From assembly GCA_963675365.2 (NCBI GenBank), contig CAXXVA010000002.1, forward strand, positions 186,001 to 250,000: DNA of 64,000 nt, written 5' to 3'. This document shows, one piece after another, positions 8,448-16,717 of this stretch. The notes under the pieces are model-generated. The model was given only the letters and a program-made list of their open reading frames with translations, made no database searches and was not told where the DNA came from. How positions within the stretch are numbered: the first letter of the stretch is position 1; every line of letters starts with the position of its first letter. The DNA is from CAXXOK01 sp963675365 (lineage in GTDB: Bacteria > Bacillota > Clostridia > Christensenellales > Aristaeellaceae). Position numbers and translations under genes: made by a program.

Positions 8448-9539
8448 ATGATTTCGCTATTGGACAAGCATCTGGAAAATCTCGCGTCGATCGCGGGCCT
8501 GTCGGGCTACGAGCAGGGCGTGTCGGCTTATATGCGCAAGGCGTTTGAGGAACAGGGACTTACGGTCAGCACGGACGTCGTTGGCAACTGCATCGCCAGG
8601 CGCGAAGGAACCAGCGCCGGCGCGCCGGTGGTTATGGTGTTTTCCCACATGGATTCGCTGGGCTTTGTGGTCCGCTATATTCAGGAGGATGGGTTCATCC
8701 GCATGGACCGCGTTGGCGGCATTCCCGAGAAGGTACTGCCGGCGACGCAGGTTTCCATTATGCGCAGGGACGGGACCACCGTACCCGGCGTGATCGGGAT
8801 CAAGCAGCATCACGTCACGCCGCCGGAAGAAAAATACGTCGTGGAAAAATATATGCAGCTGTTTATCGATATCGGCGCAAAAAGCAAAGCCGAAGTGCTG
8901 GCGCAGGGGATCGACGTCGGATCGCCGATTGTGTACAAGCCCCGCTATCAAAAGCTCCAGGGCAACAAGCGGCTCGGCTCCGCCATGGACAACCGCTCGG
9001 GCTGCGCGGCGCTTTTGACGATCGCCGCGATGCTTAAGGATAAGCCGCTTCAAAGCACCGTATATCTGGTGGGAACGGTGTGGGAGGAATTCAATCTGCG
9101 TGGCGCCATGATGGCGGCGCGGACGGTGAAGCCCGACATCGCCATCGGCATCGACGGCGGCGCAGCGGGCGACACCCCGGACATGGAAGGCCAGTCCGGC
9201 ATCCGCCTTGGCGGCGGGCCGGTGATCACGCACTACAATTTCCACGGCCGCGGCACGCTCAACGGCACCATTCCGCATCCGGGCATGATCCGCCTGATGG
9301 AGGAAGCCGCCAACAAGGCGAACGTCACCCTGCAGCGCAACGCCGTGGTCGGCGCGCTGACGGACGCGGCGTACCTGCAGCTTGAGCAGACGGGCGTTAA
9401 GGTTGTGGATATCGGCGCGGCAAGACGCTACTCCCACAGCCCGTGCGAAACCGTGGATATTCACGACAGCGCAGAGCTTTGCCGCTGGGTATGCACGGCG
9501 CTGGAAACCGACCTTGCGCACTATGATTTTTCAAGATAA
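8448..9539 (+). CDS. M42-family metallohydrolase (FrvX/SgcX-like), copy 2
   Basis: The second M42 enzyme, also 363 residues, aligns end to end with the preceding one and shares long identical blocks (NCIA, HMDSLGF, TPPEEKYVVEKY). Ligands are conserved: HMDS, AMDNRSG, WEEFNLRGA, GIDGGA, HSPCETVD. The ribosome site GGAGGAA lies 5 nt before ATG 8448. Retention of all metal ligands in both copies suggests both are active, perhaps with different specificity or as mixed tetrahedral assemblies, the usual M42 architecture. Confidence 0.9.
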   Translation: MISLLDKHLENLASIAGLSGYEQGVSAYMRKAFEEQGLTVSTDVVGNCIARREGTSAGAPVVMVFSHMDSLGFVVRYIQEDGFIRMDRVGGIPEKVLPATQVSIMRRDGTTVPGVIGIKQHHVTPPEEKYVVEKYMQLFIDIGAKSKAEVLAQGIDVGSPIVYKPRYQKLQGNKRLGSAMDNRSGCAALLTIAAMLKDKPLQSTVYLVGTVWEEFNLRGAMMAARTVKPDIAIGIDGGAAGDTPDMEGQSGIRLGGGPVITHYNFHGRGTLNGTIPHPGMIRLMEEAANKANVTLQRNAVVGALTDAAYLQLEQTGVKVVDIGAARRYSHSPCETVDIHDSAELCRWVCTALETDLAHYDFSR

Positions 9540-9550
9540 GAGGTGTGAGT

Positions 9551-11058
9551 TTGGAAAAGCGGTACTTGTTCGGGTTTGATTGCGGCACCTACGAATCCAA
9601 GGGCACGCTCTGTGACCAATACGGACAGATCATCGCCACCGCCAGCGAAAAACATCTGCTGAAGGTTCCCAAGCCGGGATATGCGGAGCACGATCCCATC
9701 GGCGACTGGTGGAACGATTTCCTCAAAATCGTCCGCAGAGTGCTGGATCAGTCCGGCGTCAGGCCGGAGCAGATCGCGGGGATCTGCGTGAGCACGATCA
9801 TGGCTGCCGTTACGGCGGTGGACGAAAACGGTAACCCGCTGCGCAACGCCATACTCTACGGCATCGACACACGCTCGGCTAAACAGGCGGAGGATCTGTG
9901 CCGGCGGATCGGGACCGAGAAGATGCGGGAGATCAGCGGGGAAGCGTGCAACGTGGAGTCCTTCGGCCCCAAGATGCTCTGGATCCGGGAAAACGAGCCG
10001 GAGATTTACAAAAAGACCAGGCATTTCACCATTGCCGCGGGCTTCCTCAACGCAAAACTCACCGGCCGGTACTGCGTGGACAGGTATTCCGCCATGCGCG
10101 CCCAGCCGATGCTGGATATCCGGACCATGACGTGGAACAAAGAGCTAACCTCCTACGTGTGCGAGCCGGAGATGCTTCCCGAGATCGTATGGTCTACCGA
10201 TATCATCGGTACGGTGACCAGTAAGGCGGCGGAGGAAACAGGGCTGGCGGAGGGCACGCCTGTAATGGGCGGCGCGACCGACGCGGGGGCCGAGGCGGTC
10301 AGCGTCGGCGTGGTACAGCCGGGCGACACCATGATTATGTACGGCTCCACGCTGTTCATGACCCACATCGTCGATTCGTTCCGGCCGGACGTCGGACTAT
10401 GGTCCGGGTATTACGTCCTCAAGGACCAGCACTGCATCACCACCGGAACGGCGACGGCTGGCTCGCTGATACGCTGGCTTCGCGATCAGTTGGCCAAAGA
10501 TCTGCTGCAGGCGGAGGAAAACGGGGGCGAAAACGCCTACGACGCGCTCATGCGCGAGGCGGAAACCATCACCCCCGGCGCCGACGGCCTGATCCTGCTT
10601 CCGTATTTCATGGGGGAGCGAATGCCGATCAAGGATTGCAACGCCAAAGGCGTCGTGTTCGGGTTGAACCTGACCCATACCCGCGGGCATCTGGTGAAAG
10701 CCGCGTACGAGGGGATCGCCTACGGTCTGGACCAGAACCTGGAGTTCCTGCGCAAGGCCAAACTGCCGTTTGAACAGGTAACGGCTGTGGGCGGCGGCAC
10801 CTTTGGCTGCAAACGGTCAGCGACGTGTGCGGCATCCGCCAGGCGGTGCCGGAGGTCACGTTCGGCGCTTCGTACGGCGACGCGCTGATGGCGGGGCTTG
10901 GCACCGGGCTGATCGAATCAACGGAAGCGATCAAGAACATGATCAAGATCCGCTACGTCACCGAACCGAATCCGGAGCACCGGGAACTGTACGACAGCCG
11001 GAAGATTTCCTTCGCGGAGCTTTACAGGCGCAATCGCGATATTATGCATCAGCTGTAA
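9551..11058 (+). pseudogene. FGGY-family carbohydrate kinase, frameshifted near the C terminus
   Basis: Phosphorylates a sugar or polyol with ATP; most like xylulokinase-type FGGY kinases. TTG 9551 is favoured (AGAGGTG just upstream); GTG 9545 is possible. The N-terminal lobe has FGFDCGTYESKG, the C-terminal lobe TDAGAEAVSVG and AVGGGT. After GGGT (codon 10799-10801) the frame breaks: the expected continuation LWLQTVSDVCGIRQAVPEVT lies in the +1 frame from 10801 and runs to 11058. About three residues (normally K-S/N-P) are missing at the join, so roughly 10 nt seem deleted. In the original frame translation ends at 10888 with unrelated residues. This is a real mutation or an assembly error; everything else looks intact. 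Confidence 0.8.
10801..11058 (+). other. Displaced C-terminal fragment of the FGGY kinase
   Basis: This frame encodes LWLQTVSDVCG, then FGASYGDALMAGLGTG and the usual C-terminal helix ending MHQL. It has no start or ribosome site of its own and is the missing end of the kinase. If the sequence is correct, the ADP-binding C-terminal helices are lost. Confidence 0.75.
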
Positions 11059-11099
11059 CGGCTGCAGCAATCAAAGAATGTAAAAGGAGACATACGATC

Positions 11100-11903
11100 A
11101 TGAAATGGACTACCGAACTATTCAACACGGACAAACCGATCCTGGCGATGTGCCACCTGCAGGCGCTGCCCGGCGACCCGCACTACAACCGTGCCCTTGG
11201 CATGGAGGATGTGATCGTCAAGGCGCGGCATGATCTGCTGGCGCTGCAGCGCGGCGGGGTGGACGGCATCATCTTCTCCAACGAGTTTTCCCTGCCGTAC
11301 CTGACCAAGGTGAAATCGGAAACCGTGGCCGCTATGGCGCGGGTGATCGGCGAACTGTTGTCGGAGATCGAGATCCCCTACGGCGTCAACGTCCTATGGG
11401 ATCCCTCGGCGTCGCTGGATTTGGCGGTCGCGACCGGCGCGCAGTTTGTGCGTGAAATCTTCTCGGGAGTCTATGCCAGCGATTTTGGTCTTTGGGATAC
11501 CAACTGCGGCGAGGTGATCCGCCACCAGCATGCCATCGGTGCCGAAAATGTAAAGCTGTTGTTCAACATCGTGCCTGAAGCCGCGAAGTATCTGGGTGAC
11601 CGCGATATCGTGCAGATCGCCAAGAGCACTGTATTTAACTGCAGGCCCGACGCGCTGTGCGTATCCGGCTTGACCGCCGGCTCGATGACTGATGCGGCGG
11701 TGCTCAAAAACGTCAAAGAAGTCGCGGGCGACGTGCCCGTATTCGCCAATACCGGCTGCCGCGCCGAGAACGTGGCCGACCAGCTTGCCGTTGCGGACGG
11801 CGCGGTGGTGGGAACGACGTTTAAGATCGACGGCAAGTTTGAAAACCTGGTCGACGAGGAACGCGTCAAAACCTTTATGGACGCCGTCCGCAGGTGCCGG
11901 TAA
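11100..11903 (+). CDS. BtpA/SgcQ-family TIM-barrel protein
   Basis: A 267-residue protein of the BtpA family. ATG 11100 follows AAAGGAGA (11083-11090). Family hallmarks include MCHLQALPGDP, the GGVDGIIFSNEF strand, GVNVLWDPSASL and PVFANTGCRAENV. The fold is a phosphate-binding TIM barrel; SgcQ is annotated as a possible nucleosidase or sugar-phosphate enzyme without proven chemistry. Linked here to a kinase, DeoR and M42 genes, it probably acts on the phosphorylated sugar. It is the last gene of the sgc-like run; an imperfect stem-loop follows the stop. Confidence 0.85.
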   Translation: MKWTTELFNTDKPILAMCHLQALPGDPHYNRALGMEDVIVKARHDLLALQRGGVDGIIFSNEFSLPYLTKVKSETVAAMARVIGELLSEIEIPYGVNVLWDPSASLDLAVATGAQFVREIFSGVYASDFGLWDTNCGEVIRHQHAIGAENVKLLFNIVPEAAKYLGDRDIVQIAKSTVFNCRPDALCVSGLTAGSMTDAAVLKNVKEVAGDVPVFANTGCRAENVADQLAVADGAVVGTTFKIDGKFENLVDEERVKTFMDAVRRCR

Positions 11904-11923
11904 CAGCAGCGCCGAAAACAAAC

Positions 11924-11958
11924 GGTAAGCATACCGCGGTTCTGAGGGTATGCTTGCC
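11924..11958 (+). other. Stem-loop after the BtpA-like gene
   Basis: GGTAAGCATACC (11924-11935) pairs with GGTATGCTTGCC (11947-11958) over 12 bp with one G-T pair. There is no T run, so it may be an mRNA 3'-end or partial terminator rather than a strong stop. Confidence 0.5.
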
Positions 11959-11976
11959 GGAAAGGACGGATGGGGT

Positions 11977-12252
11977 ATGAGCGTTTTTGAGATGGGCATG
12001 CTGCTCTGCTTCGGGTTTGCGTGGCCCGTGAATATCTACAAATCGGTGAAATCCAGATCCACAAAGGGGAAAAGCGTCATGTTTCTGTTCGTGGTCTGGC
12101 TGGGATATGTATCCGGAATCATTCATAAGCTCGTGTATAGCTTTGATATTGTGTTTTGGCTGTATGTGCTCAATCTGGTCATGGTATCGGTGGATATCGT
12201 GCTGTATATCATAAACCGCAGAAACGAGCTGCGCAAAGAAGCGCTTGCGTAA
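11977..12252 (+). CDS. Small PQ-loop (SemiSWEET-like) membrane protein
   Basis: A 91-residue protein with three hydrophobic segments. The first ends in AWPVNIYKSVKSRSTKGKS, which matches the PQ-loop signature of SemiSWEET sugar transporters (Pro, then Lys-rich, then K-S-T-x-G-x-S), with PV in place of PQ. SemiSWEETs work as dimers of such triple-helix units. ATG 11977 is the best start (AAAGGA upstream); an in-frame ATG at 11950 lacks a proper ribosome site. A role in moving a small sugar or metabolite fits the context but is inferred. Confidence 0.65.
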   Translation: MSVFEMGMLLCFGFAWPVNIYKSVKSRSTKGKSVMFLFVVWLGYVSGIIHKLVYSFDIVFWLYVLNLVMVSVDIVLYIINRRNELRKEALA

Positions 12253-12301
12253 CTGCGGCCGCAGACAACCATAGCCGCAAACGCGGCAGCGCCTGTAAAC
12301 A

Positions 12302-12346
12302 ACCCATTTGCCATGCCTGAACACGCGCATGCGCATGGGTTTTTTA
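12302..12346 (+). terminator. Intrinsic terminator after the PQ-loop gene
   Basis: ACCCAT (12302-12307) pairs with ATGGGT (12335-12340), with CATGC/GCATG helping inside, followed by TTTTTT. Confidence 0.65.
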
Positions 12347-12383
12347 CAAACGATCCCCTGAACACACGCGTGAGGAAATTTTG

Positions 12384-13328
12384 ATGTGGAATGACTTGTT
12401 GTTTACCTTTAACACCGTAGCGCCGATCATGCTGATCATCGGCGCGGGGTACTTTGCCAGGCGGATGCGCATCATCGGCGACAGCGGCGTCAAGCAGATG
12501 AATTTAAGCATTTTCTATGTGTTCTTACCAGCCCTGATCTTTACCAGCACGATGAGCGCCGATTTAAGCACGGCCCTGGATGTGAAAACGCTGGCGTACG
12601 CGGCGGCGAGCACTGTGGCGAGCTTCGGGCTTTTGTTTCTGCTCGTGCCCAGGTTCTGCTGCGTCCGGGAGATGCACGGCGTACTGGTGCAGGGCATCGG
12701 GCGCGCAAACTTCGCGATTTTCGGCCTCCCGCTGGTGACGATGATCTATCCCGGTGCGGATATCTCCATCGCGGCCGTGATGGTCGCGTTCGTGATCCCG
12801 ATTTTCAACGTGCTTTCGATTATCGCCCTGACCGCCTGCGGAGGCAAGCGGATCAGCGGGTATACCGTGCTTAAAAACGTCGTGATCAATCCGCTGATCA
12901 TCGCGGCCGTCGCCGGATTGATCATGTTGGTCTCCGGCCTTTCGCTGCCGGGTGTGATCGCGGTTCCGCTTGCAAAGCTGTCCGACGCGGCGACGCCGCT
13001 GGCGCTGTTTATCCTCGGCGCGTCCATTGACCTGCAGAAAGCCAAAAGCAACGTGCGGTTTCTGTCCGTGGCGGTACTGGCGCGGCTGGTGCTGCTGCCG
13101 CTTGTATTTATCCCGCTCGCGGCGCTCATCGGCATCCGGGACGTAAGCCTGGCTGCGATCATTGCGCTGTTTGCGTCCCCGACGGCCGTCAGCAGCTATT
13201 CCATGGCGCAGAAACTCGGCGGTAACGCACAGTTCGCCGCCGAGCAGGTGGTGTTTACCACGGCGTTTTCCTGTATTACGGTGTTCCTCTGGGTGTTTGT
13301 GTTCAAAGTTCTCGGCTTGCTTTCGTAG
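12384..13328 (+). CDS. AEC-family transporter (auxin efflux carrier fold)
   Basis: A 314-residue membrane protein with about ten hydrophobic segments in two inverted halves. ATG 12384 has TGAGGA at 7 nt. Family features include PIMLIIGAGYFARR at the start, the NLSIFYVFLPALIF segment and the C-terminal ALFASPTAVSSYSMAQKLGG, close to the family-wide xPxxxxSyxxA pattern. Bacterial members move organic acids such as malate or malonate. The stop is only 6 bp from the end of the convergent wecE gene, with no terminator between them. Confidence 0.88.
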   Translation: MWNDLLFTFNTVAPIMLIIGAGYFARRMRIIGDSGVKQMNLSIFYVFLPALIFTSTMSADLSTALDVKTLAYAAASTVASFGLLFLLVPRFCCVREMHGVLVQGIGRANFAIFGLPLVTMIYPGADISIAAVMVAFVIPIFNVLSIIALTACGGKRISGYTVLKNVVINPLIIAAVAGLIMLVSGLSLPGVIAVPLAKLSDAATPLALFILGASIDLQKAKSNVRFLSVAVLARLVLLPLVFIPLAALIGIRDVSLAAIIALFASPTAVSSYSMAQKLGGNAQFAAEQVVFTTAFSCITVFLWVFVFKVLGLLS

Positions 13329-13334
13329 CGGGCC

Positions 13335-14462
13335 TTACCGGAAAAAATCTTCGACCGCCTGCACCACGCGCGCGCAGTCGTCCTCCGAAAGCCCGTAGTA
13401 CAGGGGAAGCCGGAGCAGGCGGCTGCTTTCGCGCGTCGTATACCGGTCCTCGCCGTGGAAGTGCCCGTATGTCCGTCCGGCTTTGGCGCTGTGCAGCGGG
13501 ATATAATGAAACACGCTCATGATCCCGCGCGCGTCAAGGTGGGCGATCATCCGGGTGCGTTCGTCTTCGTCTTTTAATTTGATGTAGAACATATGCGCGT
13601 TGTGCGTGCAGCCCTCTGGCACCGCGGGCAGCTCCAGCCTGCCCTGCCGGTACAGACCTTGGAACCCCGCAAAGTACAGGTTCCAGCTGCGCATACGGTT
13701 TTGTGTGATGGCGTCGGCCTGTTCCAGCTGTGCCAGTAAAAAGGCCGCATTCAGCTCGCTCGGCAGGTAGGAGGAGCCGATATCCAGCCACGTATACCGG
13801 TCCGTCTGCCCCCGGAAAAACCGGCTGCGGTCCGTGCCCTTCTCCCGGAGGATTTCGGCGCGGTCGGCCATTCCCGGAGCTTTGAGCAGGATCGCGCCGC
13901 CCTCACCCATGTTGAAATTCTTCGATTCATGAAAGCTGAAGCAGCCGATATCGCCGATGCTCCCGAGTGCTTGCCCTTTATAGGTGGAGGTTACGGCCTG
14001 TGCCGCGTCCTCCACAACGGCGAGATGATAGTGCCTAGCGATCTCCGTGATCGCATCCATTTCGCAGCTTACGCCCGCGTAGTGCACCGGCACGATGGCT
14101 TTGGTGCGGCCGGTGACGGCCGCTTCAATCAGGGTTTCGTCCATGTTCATGGTATCCGGGCGGATATCAATAAAGGTAAGCCGCGCGCCCCGCAGCGCAA
14201 ACGCCGCAGCGGTGGACGGGAAGGTATAGGAGGGCAGGATCACCTCGTCGCCGGGCGTGATGTTCAAAAGCATCGCCGCCAGCTCCAGTGCGTGCGTGCC
14301 CGACGTGGTCAGCAGCGCTTTGGGGCTTCCCGTGCGGGTCTCAATCCATTTTGAGCACCGTTTGGTAAACGGGCCGTCGCCGCTCAGCTTGCGGGTTTGC
14401 AGCGCCTGCCCGATGTAGGTAAGCTCCGTGCCGAGCACGGGAGGCTTGTTAAACGGGATCAT
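13335..14462 (-). CDS. wecE: dTDP-4-amino-4,6-dideoxygalactose transaminase (WecE/RffA)
   Basis: PLP enzyme converting dTDP-4-keto-6-deoxyglucose to dTDP-4-amino-4,6-dideoxygalactose (dTDP-Fuc4N) with glutamate. Its 375 residues match E. coli WecE almost end to end: MIPFNKPPVLGTEL at the N terminus, PGDEVILPSYTFPSTA, PVHYAGVSCEMD, and SFHESKN with the Schiff-base lysine at 181. The start at 14462 has AAAGGAAG upstream and gives the family length. rmlA/rmlB, needed for its substrate, are not in this window. The divergent glycosyltransferase may use the product. Confidence 0.92.
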   Translation of the reverse strand: MIPFNKPPVLGTELTYIGQALQTRKLSGDGPFTKRCSKWIETRTGSPKALLTTSGTHALELAAMLLNITPGDEVILPSYTFPSTAAAFALRGARLTFIDIRPDTMNMDETLIEAAVTGRTKAIVPVHYAGVSCEMDAITEIARHYHLAVVEDAAQAVTSTYKGQALGSIGDIGCFSFHESKNFNMGEGGAILLKAPGMADRAEILREKGTDRSRFFRGQTDRYTWLDIGSSYLPSELNAAFLLAQLEQADAITQNRMRSWNLYFAGFQGLYRQGRLELPAVPEGCTHNAHMFYIKLKDEDERTRMIAHLDARGIMSVFHYIPLHSAKAGRTYGHFHGEDRYTTRESSRLLRLPLYYGLSEDDCARVVQAVEDFFR

Positions 14463-14507
14463 GAGGAACTTCCTTTCGGCGCTTCGCACCCGCGTCGCGC
14501 TGCTTAC

Positions 14508-14516
14508 AGTATACCA
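14508..14516 (-). promoter_or_regulatory. Extended -10 promoter of wecE
   Basis: On the - strand TGG-TATACT forms an extended -10 (TATACT at 14513-14508) without a good -35. The leader is about 40 nt. Confidence 0.5.
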
Positions 14517-14551
14517 TATTCCGCTTGGCCGCAGCGCCCCCGCGCCGCCGA

Positions 14552-14579
14552 TTGACGGCTTTCGGGGGCATGCTATAAT
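14552..14579 (+). promoter_or_regulatory. Promoter of the GT2 gene
   Basis: TTGACG (14552-14557), a 16-nt spacer and TATAAT (14574-14579). It lies back to back with the wecE promoter, so both genes can be controlled from one intergenic region. Confidence 0.7.
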
Positions 14580-14613
14580 AAGGATATCTTTTGATGGAAC
14601 GGGGGGAGATTGC

Positions 14614-15552
14614 GTGCTGGTGTCCGTTTGCATTCCGTGTTACCGCTCCGCGCGTACGCTGCCCGCCGTTGTTGCGGAGATTCAGCGTGAGTTTGCCGCG
14701 CGCGCGGGGTACGAGTACCGCATCATCCTCGTCAACGACGGCTCTCCCGACGATACCTTTCAGGTCATCGAGAGTTTGTGCGAACAGGATCAGCGCATCG
14801 TCGGGATAAATCTGTCGCGTAATTACGGGCAGGCGCACGCCAAAATGGCGGCGCTCCGGTTTGCCATGGGAAACGCGCTGGTCTTCATGGACGACGACGG
14901 ACAGCACCCCGCGGCGGGCATCTTCCGCCTGCTCGAAGGAATTCAGCGGGGCAGCGACGTGGTGTACGCAAGCTTTTCCAAGAAGCAGCACGGTATGTAT
15001 AAACGCTGGATCAGCTCTCTGCACAACAAGCTGTCGGAGTGGAACGGGGTCAACCCCAAGGGCGTGCGGCGCTCGGCCTTCGTGGCCTGGTCGAAGTTCG
15101 CCTACGAGGCCGTGCGGCAGTATAAAAGCCCGTTTCCGTCGCCCCCGGGTTATTTGATGCACGTGACGTCGAAAATCACCAGCACCGAGGTGGAGCACCG
15201 CAAGCGCGCCGCCGGAAGGTCCGGCTATACGCTGCGTAAGCTGTTCCGGCTGTGGATGGATTCGTTCACCAATTTTTCCGTCGTACCGCTTCGGTTTGCG
15301 TCGTTCATCGGTGCGCTGTGTGCTTTTAGCGGATTTGTGTGGGGCGCCGTGCTGGTGATCCGCAAGCTCGTCAGGCCGTCCGTGCCGGTGGGGTATACGT
15401 CGACAATTTCGGTTATCCTGTTCGTCGGCGGCGTCATCATGCTGATGCTGGGGCTGCTTGGCGAGTATATCGGGCGGATTTATATGACGGTCAGCGGGAT
15501 GCCGCAGTACAAGGTTTCGCGGATCATCAACGAAGAGGAACCTGAAGCGTAA
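14614..15552 (+). CDS. GT2 polyprenyl-phosphate glycosyltransferase (ArnC/GtrB-like)
   Basis: A 312-residue enzyme that loads a sugar from its nucleotide onto undecaprenyl phosphate at the inner face of the membrane. GTG 14614 is chosen because GGGGGGAG (14601-14608) precedes it and the GT-A domain starts at once (VSVCIPCYRS). It has ILVNDGSPDD, the metal site MDDDGQHP, NYGQ, and two C-terminal transmembrane helices ending LLGEYIGRIYMTVSGMPQY, the tail typical of ArnC/GtrB. Divergence from wecE suggests Fuc4N or a relative as donor. The ArnT-like gene downstream could use the lipid product. Confidence 0.88.
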   Translation: MLVSVCIPCYRSARTLPAVVAEIQREFAARAGYEYRIILVNDGSPDDTFQVIESLCEQDQRIVGINLSRNYGQAHAKMAALRFAMGNALVFMDDDGQHPAAGIFRLLEGIQRGSDVVYASFSKKQHGMYKRWISSLHNKLSEWNGVNPKGVRRSAFVAWSKFAYEAVRQYKSPFPSPPGYLMHVTSKITSTEVEHRKRAAGRSGYTLRKLFRLWMDSFTNFSVVPLRFASFIGALCAFSGFVWGAVLVIRKLVRPSVPVGYTSTISVILFVGGVIMLMLGLLGEYIGRIYMTVSGMPQYKVSRIINEEEPEA

Positions 15553-15575
15553 ACTGATCTGCAAACGAAAACAAA

Positions 15576-15593
15576 CGGATCCTTGCGGATCCG
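15576..15593. terminator. Small hairpin after the GT2 gene
   Basis: CGGATCC (15576-15582), loop TTGC, GGATCCG (15587-15593). No T run follows. Its arm sequence GGATCCGCTT recurs in the longer hairpin at 15753-15792. Confidence 0.45.
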
Positions 15594-15623
15594 CTTCAGC
15601 CTGTCTATAAAGCCCGATCTGCG

Positions 15624-15727
15624 TTGTCAGCTGCGGGATGGCAAGGGGCATCACTTACGAACGAGTAAGCTCAACCCCTTGCCGCCCTTGCTTCCTAGCA
15701 TCTCAAGCTTTCTACACAAGCTGACAA
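15624..15727. repeat. Structured intergenic element with inverted ends
   Basis: About 104 bp bounded by TTGTCAGCT (15624-15632) and its exact reverse complement AGCTGACAA (15719-15727). Nested inside are GGCAAGGGG (15640-15648) against CCCCTTGCC (15675-15683) and CTTAC against GTAAG around a 6-nt loop. It codes for nothing visible and sits between two hairpins of related sequence. It looks like a small mobile repeat or a structured RNA; copy number cannot be judged from one window. Confidence 0.55.
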
Positions 15728-15752
15728 TATGTTATGCTGTCAAGGGTTTTCA

Positions 15753-15792
15753 AAACAAACAAGCGGATCCGTATGGATCCGCTTGTTTGTTT
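15753..15792. terminator. Bidirectional terminator between GT2 and rhodanese genes
   Basis: A perfect 18-bp inverted repeat, AAACAAACAAGCGGATCC (15753-15770) and its complement (15775-15792), around a 4-nt loop. A-rich and T-rich arms give a T tract on both strands. Confidence 0.8.
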
Positions 15793-15807
15793 ATCGAAGG
15801 ATAACGA

Positions 15808-16686
15808 TTAGTCGGTCACAACGGGATATCCGGCCGCGGCCCAGCCGTTGTTCATGCCGCCGCTTAAGTTATAGGCGTCGTAGCCTAAAAGCCGCAGGAT
15901 CGCCACGGTCTGGCTGGCGGTCTGGCCGGTGTAGCAGTGCACGATGATGATGCCGTCGGTGGGCAGCTGCTCGGCGAAGTACTGCTCCATGCCCGCGCCG
16001 TAGGGGTTGTTCACGGCGCCCTGAATGTGGCCTTCGGCATAGGCGTCGGCCTGGCGAACGTCATAGACGAAGTATCCGTCCAGCTCGGCGTCGAGCACTT
16101 CCATCAAAGCGTCGGATTTGAAGTTGTTGTAGGTGAAGGCGGTGCCGGCTTTGGAGACCATGGCTTCAAAGTAGGCGGTGATGGCGGCCTGCACGTCGGG
16201 GTCTACGTCGTAGGTCTCGTCGGGCAGCGTCGCCACGTCGGTGGTGATATAGGCTTCATAGCCTTCGGTCTTGGAAATGCCGTTGTTGAAACCGCTCTGG
16301 ATGTTGGCGGCATAGCGGCCCGCGACGTTCAAAAGCGCGGTGACCTGGCTTGCGGTCTGGCCGGTGTAGCAGTACACGTAAACCTGCACGTCGTCGGGGA
16401 TATTGGCGAGCATCTCGGCAACGTCCATGCCCAGGGGCACGTTCACGGCGCCGATCAGGTGACCCGCTTCATAAGCGTCCGCCTGGCGGACGTCCAGAAT
16501 CAGCATATCGTCGCCGGCGTCCATCTTCGCGAAAAGATCGGCGGGCTTGATCACGACTTTGGAGCCGTCGTAGTTGGCAAAATACGCCATCGCTTTTTCC
16601 GTTACAACGGAGGTATCCTCGGCAAAGGCTGCGAAAGATACGCAGATCAGTACGAGCGCGAGAGACAGGGCTATCAGTTTTTTCAT
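15808..16686 (-). CDS. Exported protein with two rhodanese domains
   Basis: A 292-residue secreted or membrane-anchored sulfurtransferase-like protein. Residues 1-22 are a signal peptide ending AFA-ED. Two rhodanese domains follow, each with LDVRQADAYxxGH and an identical active loop CYTGQTASQ whose Cys would carry a persulfide. Two intact active sites are unusual, because tandem rhodaneses normally keep only the C-terminal cysteine. The ribosome site AAAGGAG precedes the ATG. It is downstream of, and probably co-transcribed with, a rhodanese lipoprotein (31-bp gap). Its export argues for handling extracellular thiosulfate or polysulfide. Confidence 0.88.
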   Translation of the reverse strand: MKKLIALSLALVLICVSFAAFAEDTSVVTEKAMAYFANYDGSKVVIKPADLFAKMDAGDDMLILDVRQADAYEAGHLIGAVNVPLGMDVAEMLANIPDDVQVYVYCYTGQTASQVTALLNVAGRYAANIQSGFNNGISKTEGYEAYITTDVATLPDETYDVDPDVQAAITAYFEAMVSKAGTAFTYNNFKSDALMEVLDAELDGYFVYDVRQADAYAEGHIQGAVNNPYGAGMEQYFAEQLPTDGIIIVHCYTGQTASQTVAILRLLGYDAYNLSGGMNNGWAAAGYPVVTD

Positions 16687-16717
16687 ACGGTTTTTTTCTC
16701 CTTTTGCGTATTGTGTA

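Noticed and set aside
11904..11976. Strong terminator after the BtpA-like gene
   Set aside because: The stem is good but no T run follows, so it was recorded only as a stem-loop.
13329..13334. Intergenic terminator between the AEC and wecE genes
   Set aside because: Only 6 bp separate the two stops and no hairpin is present.
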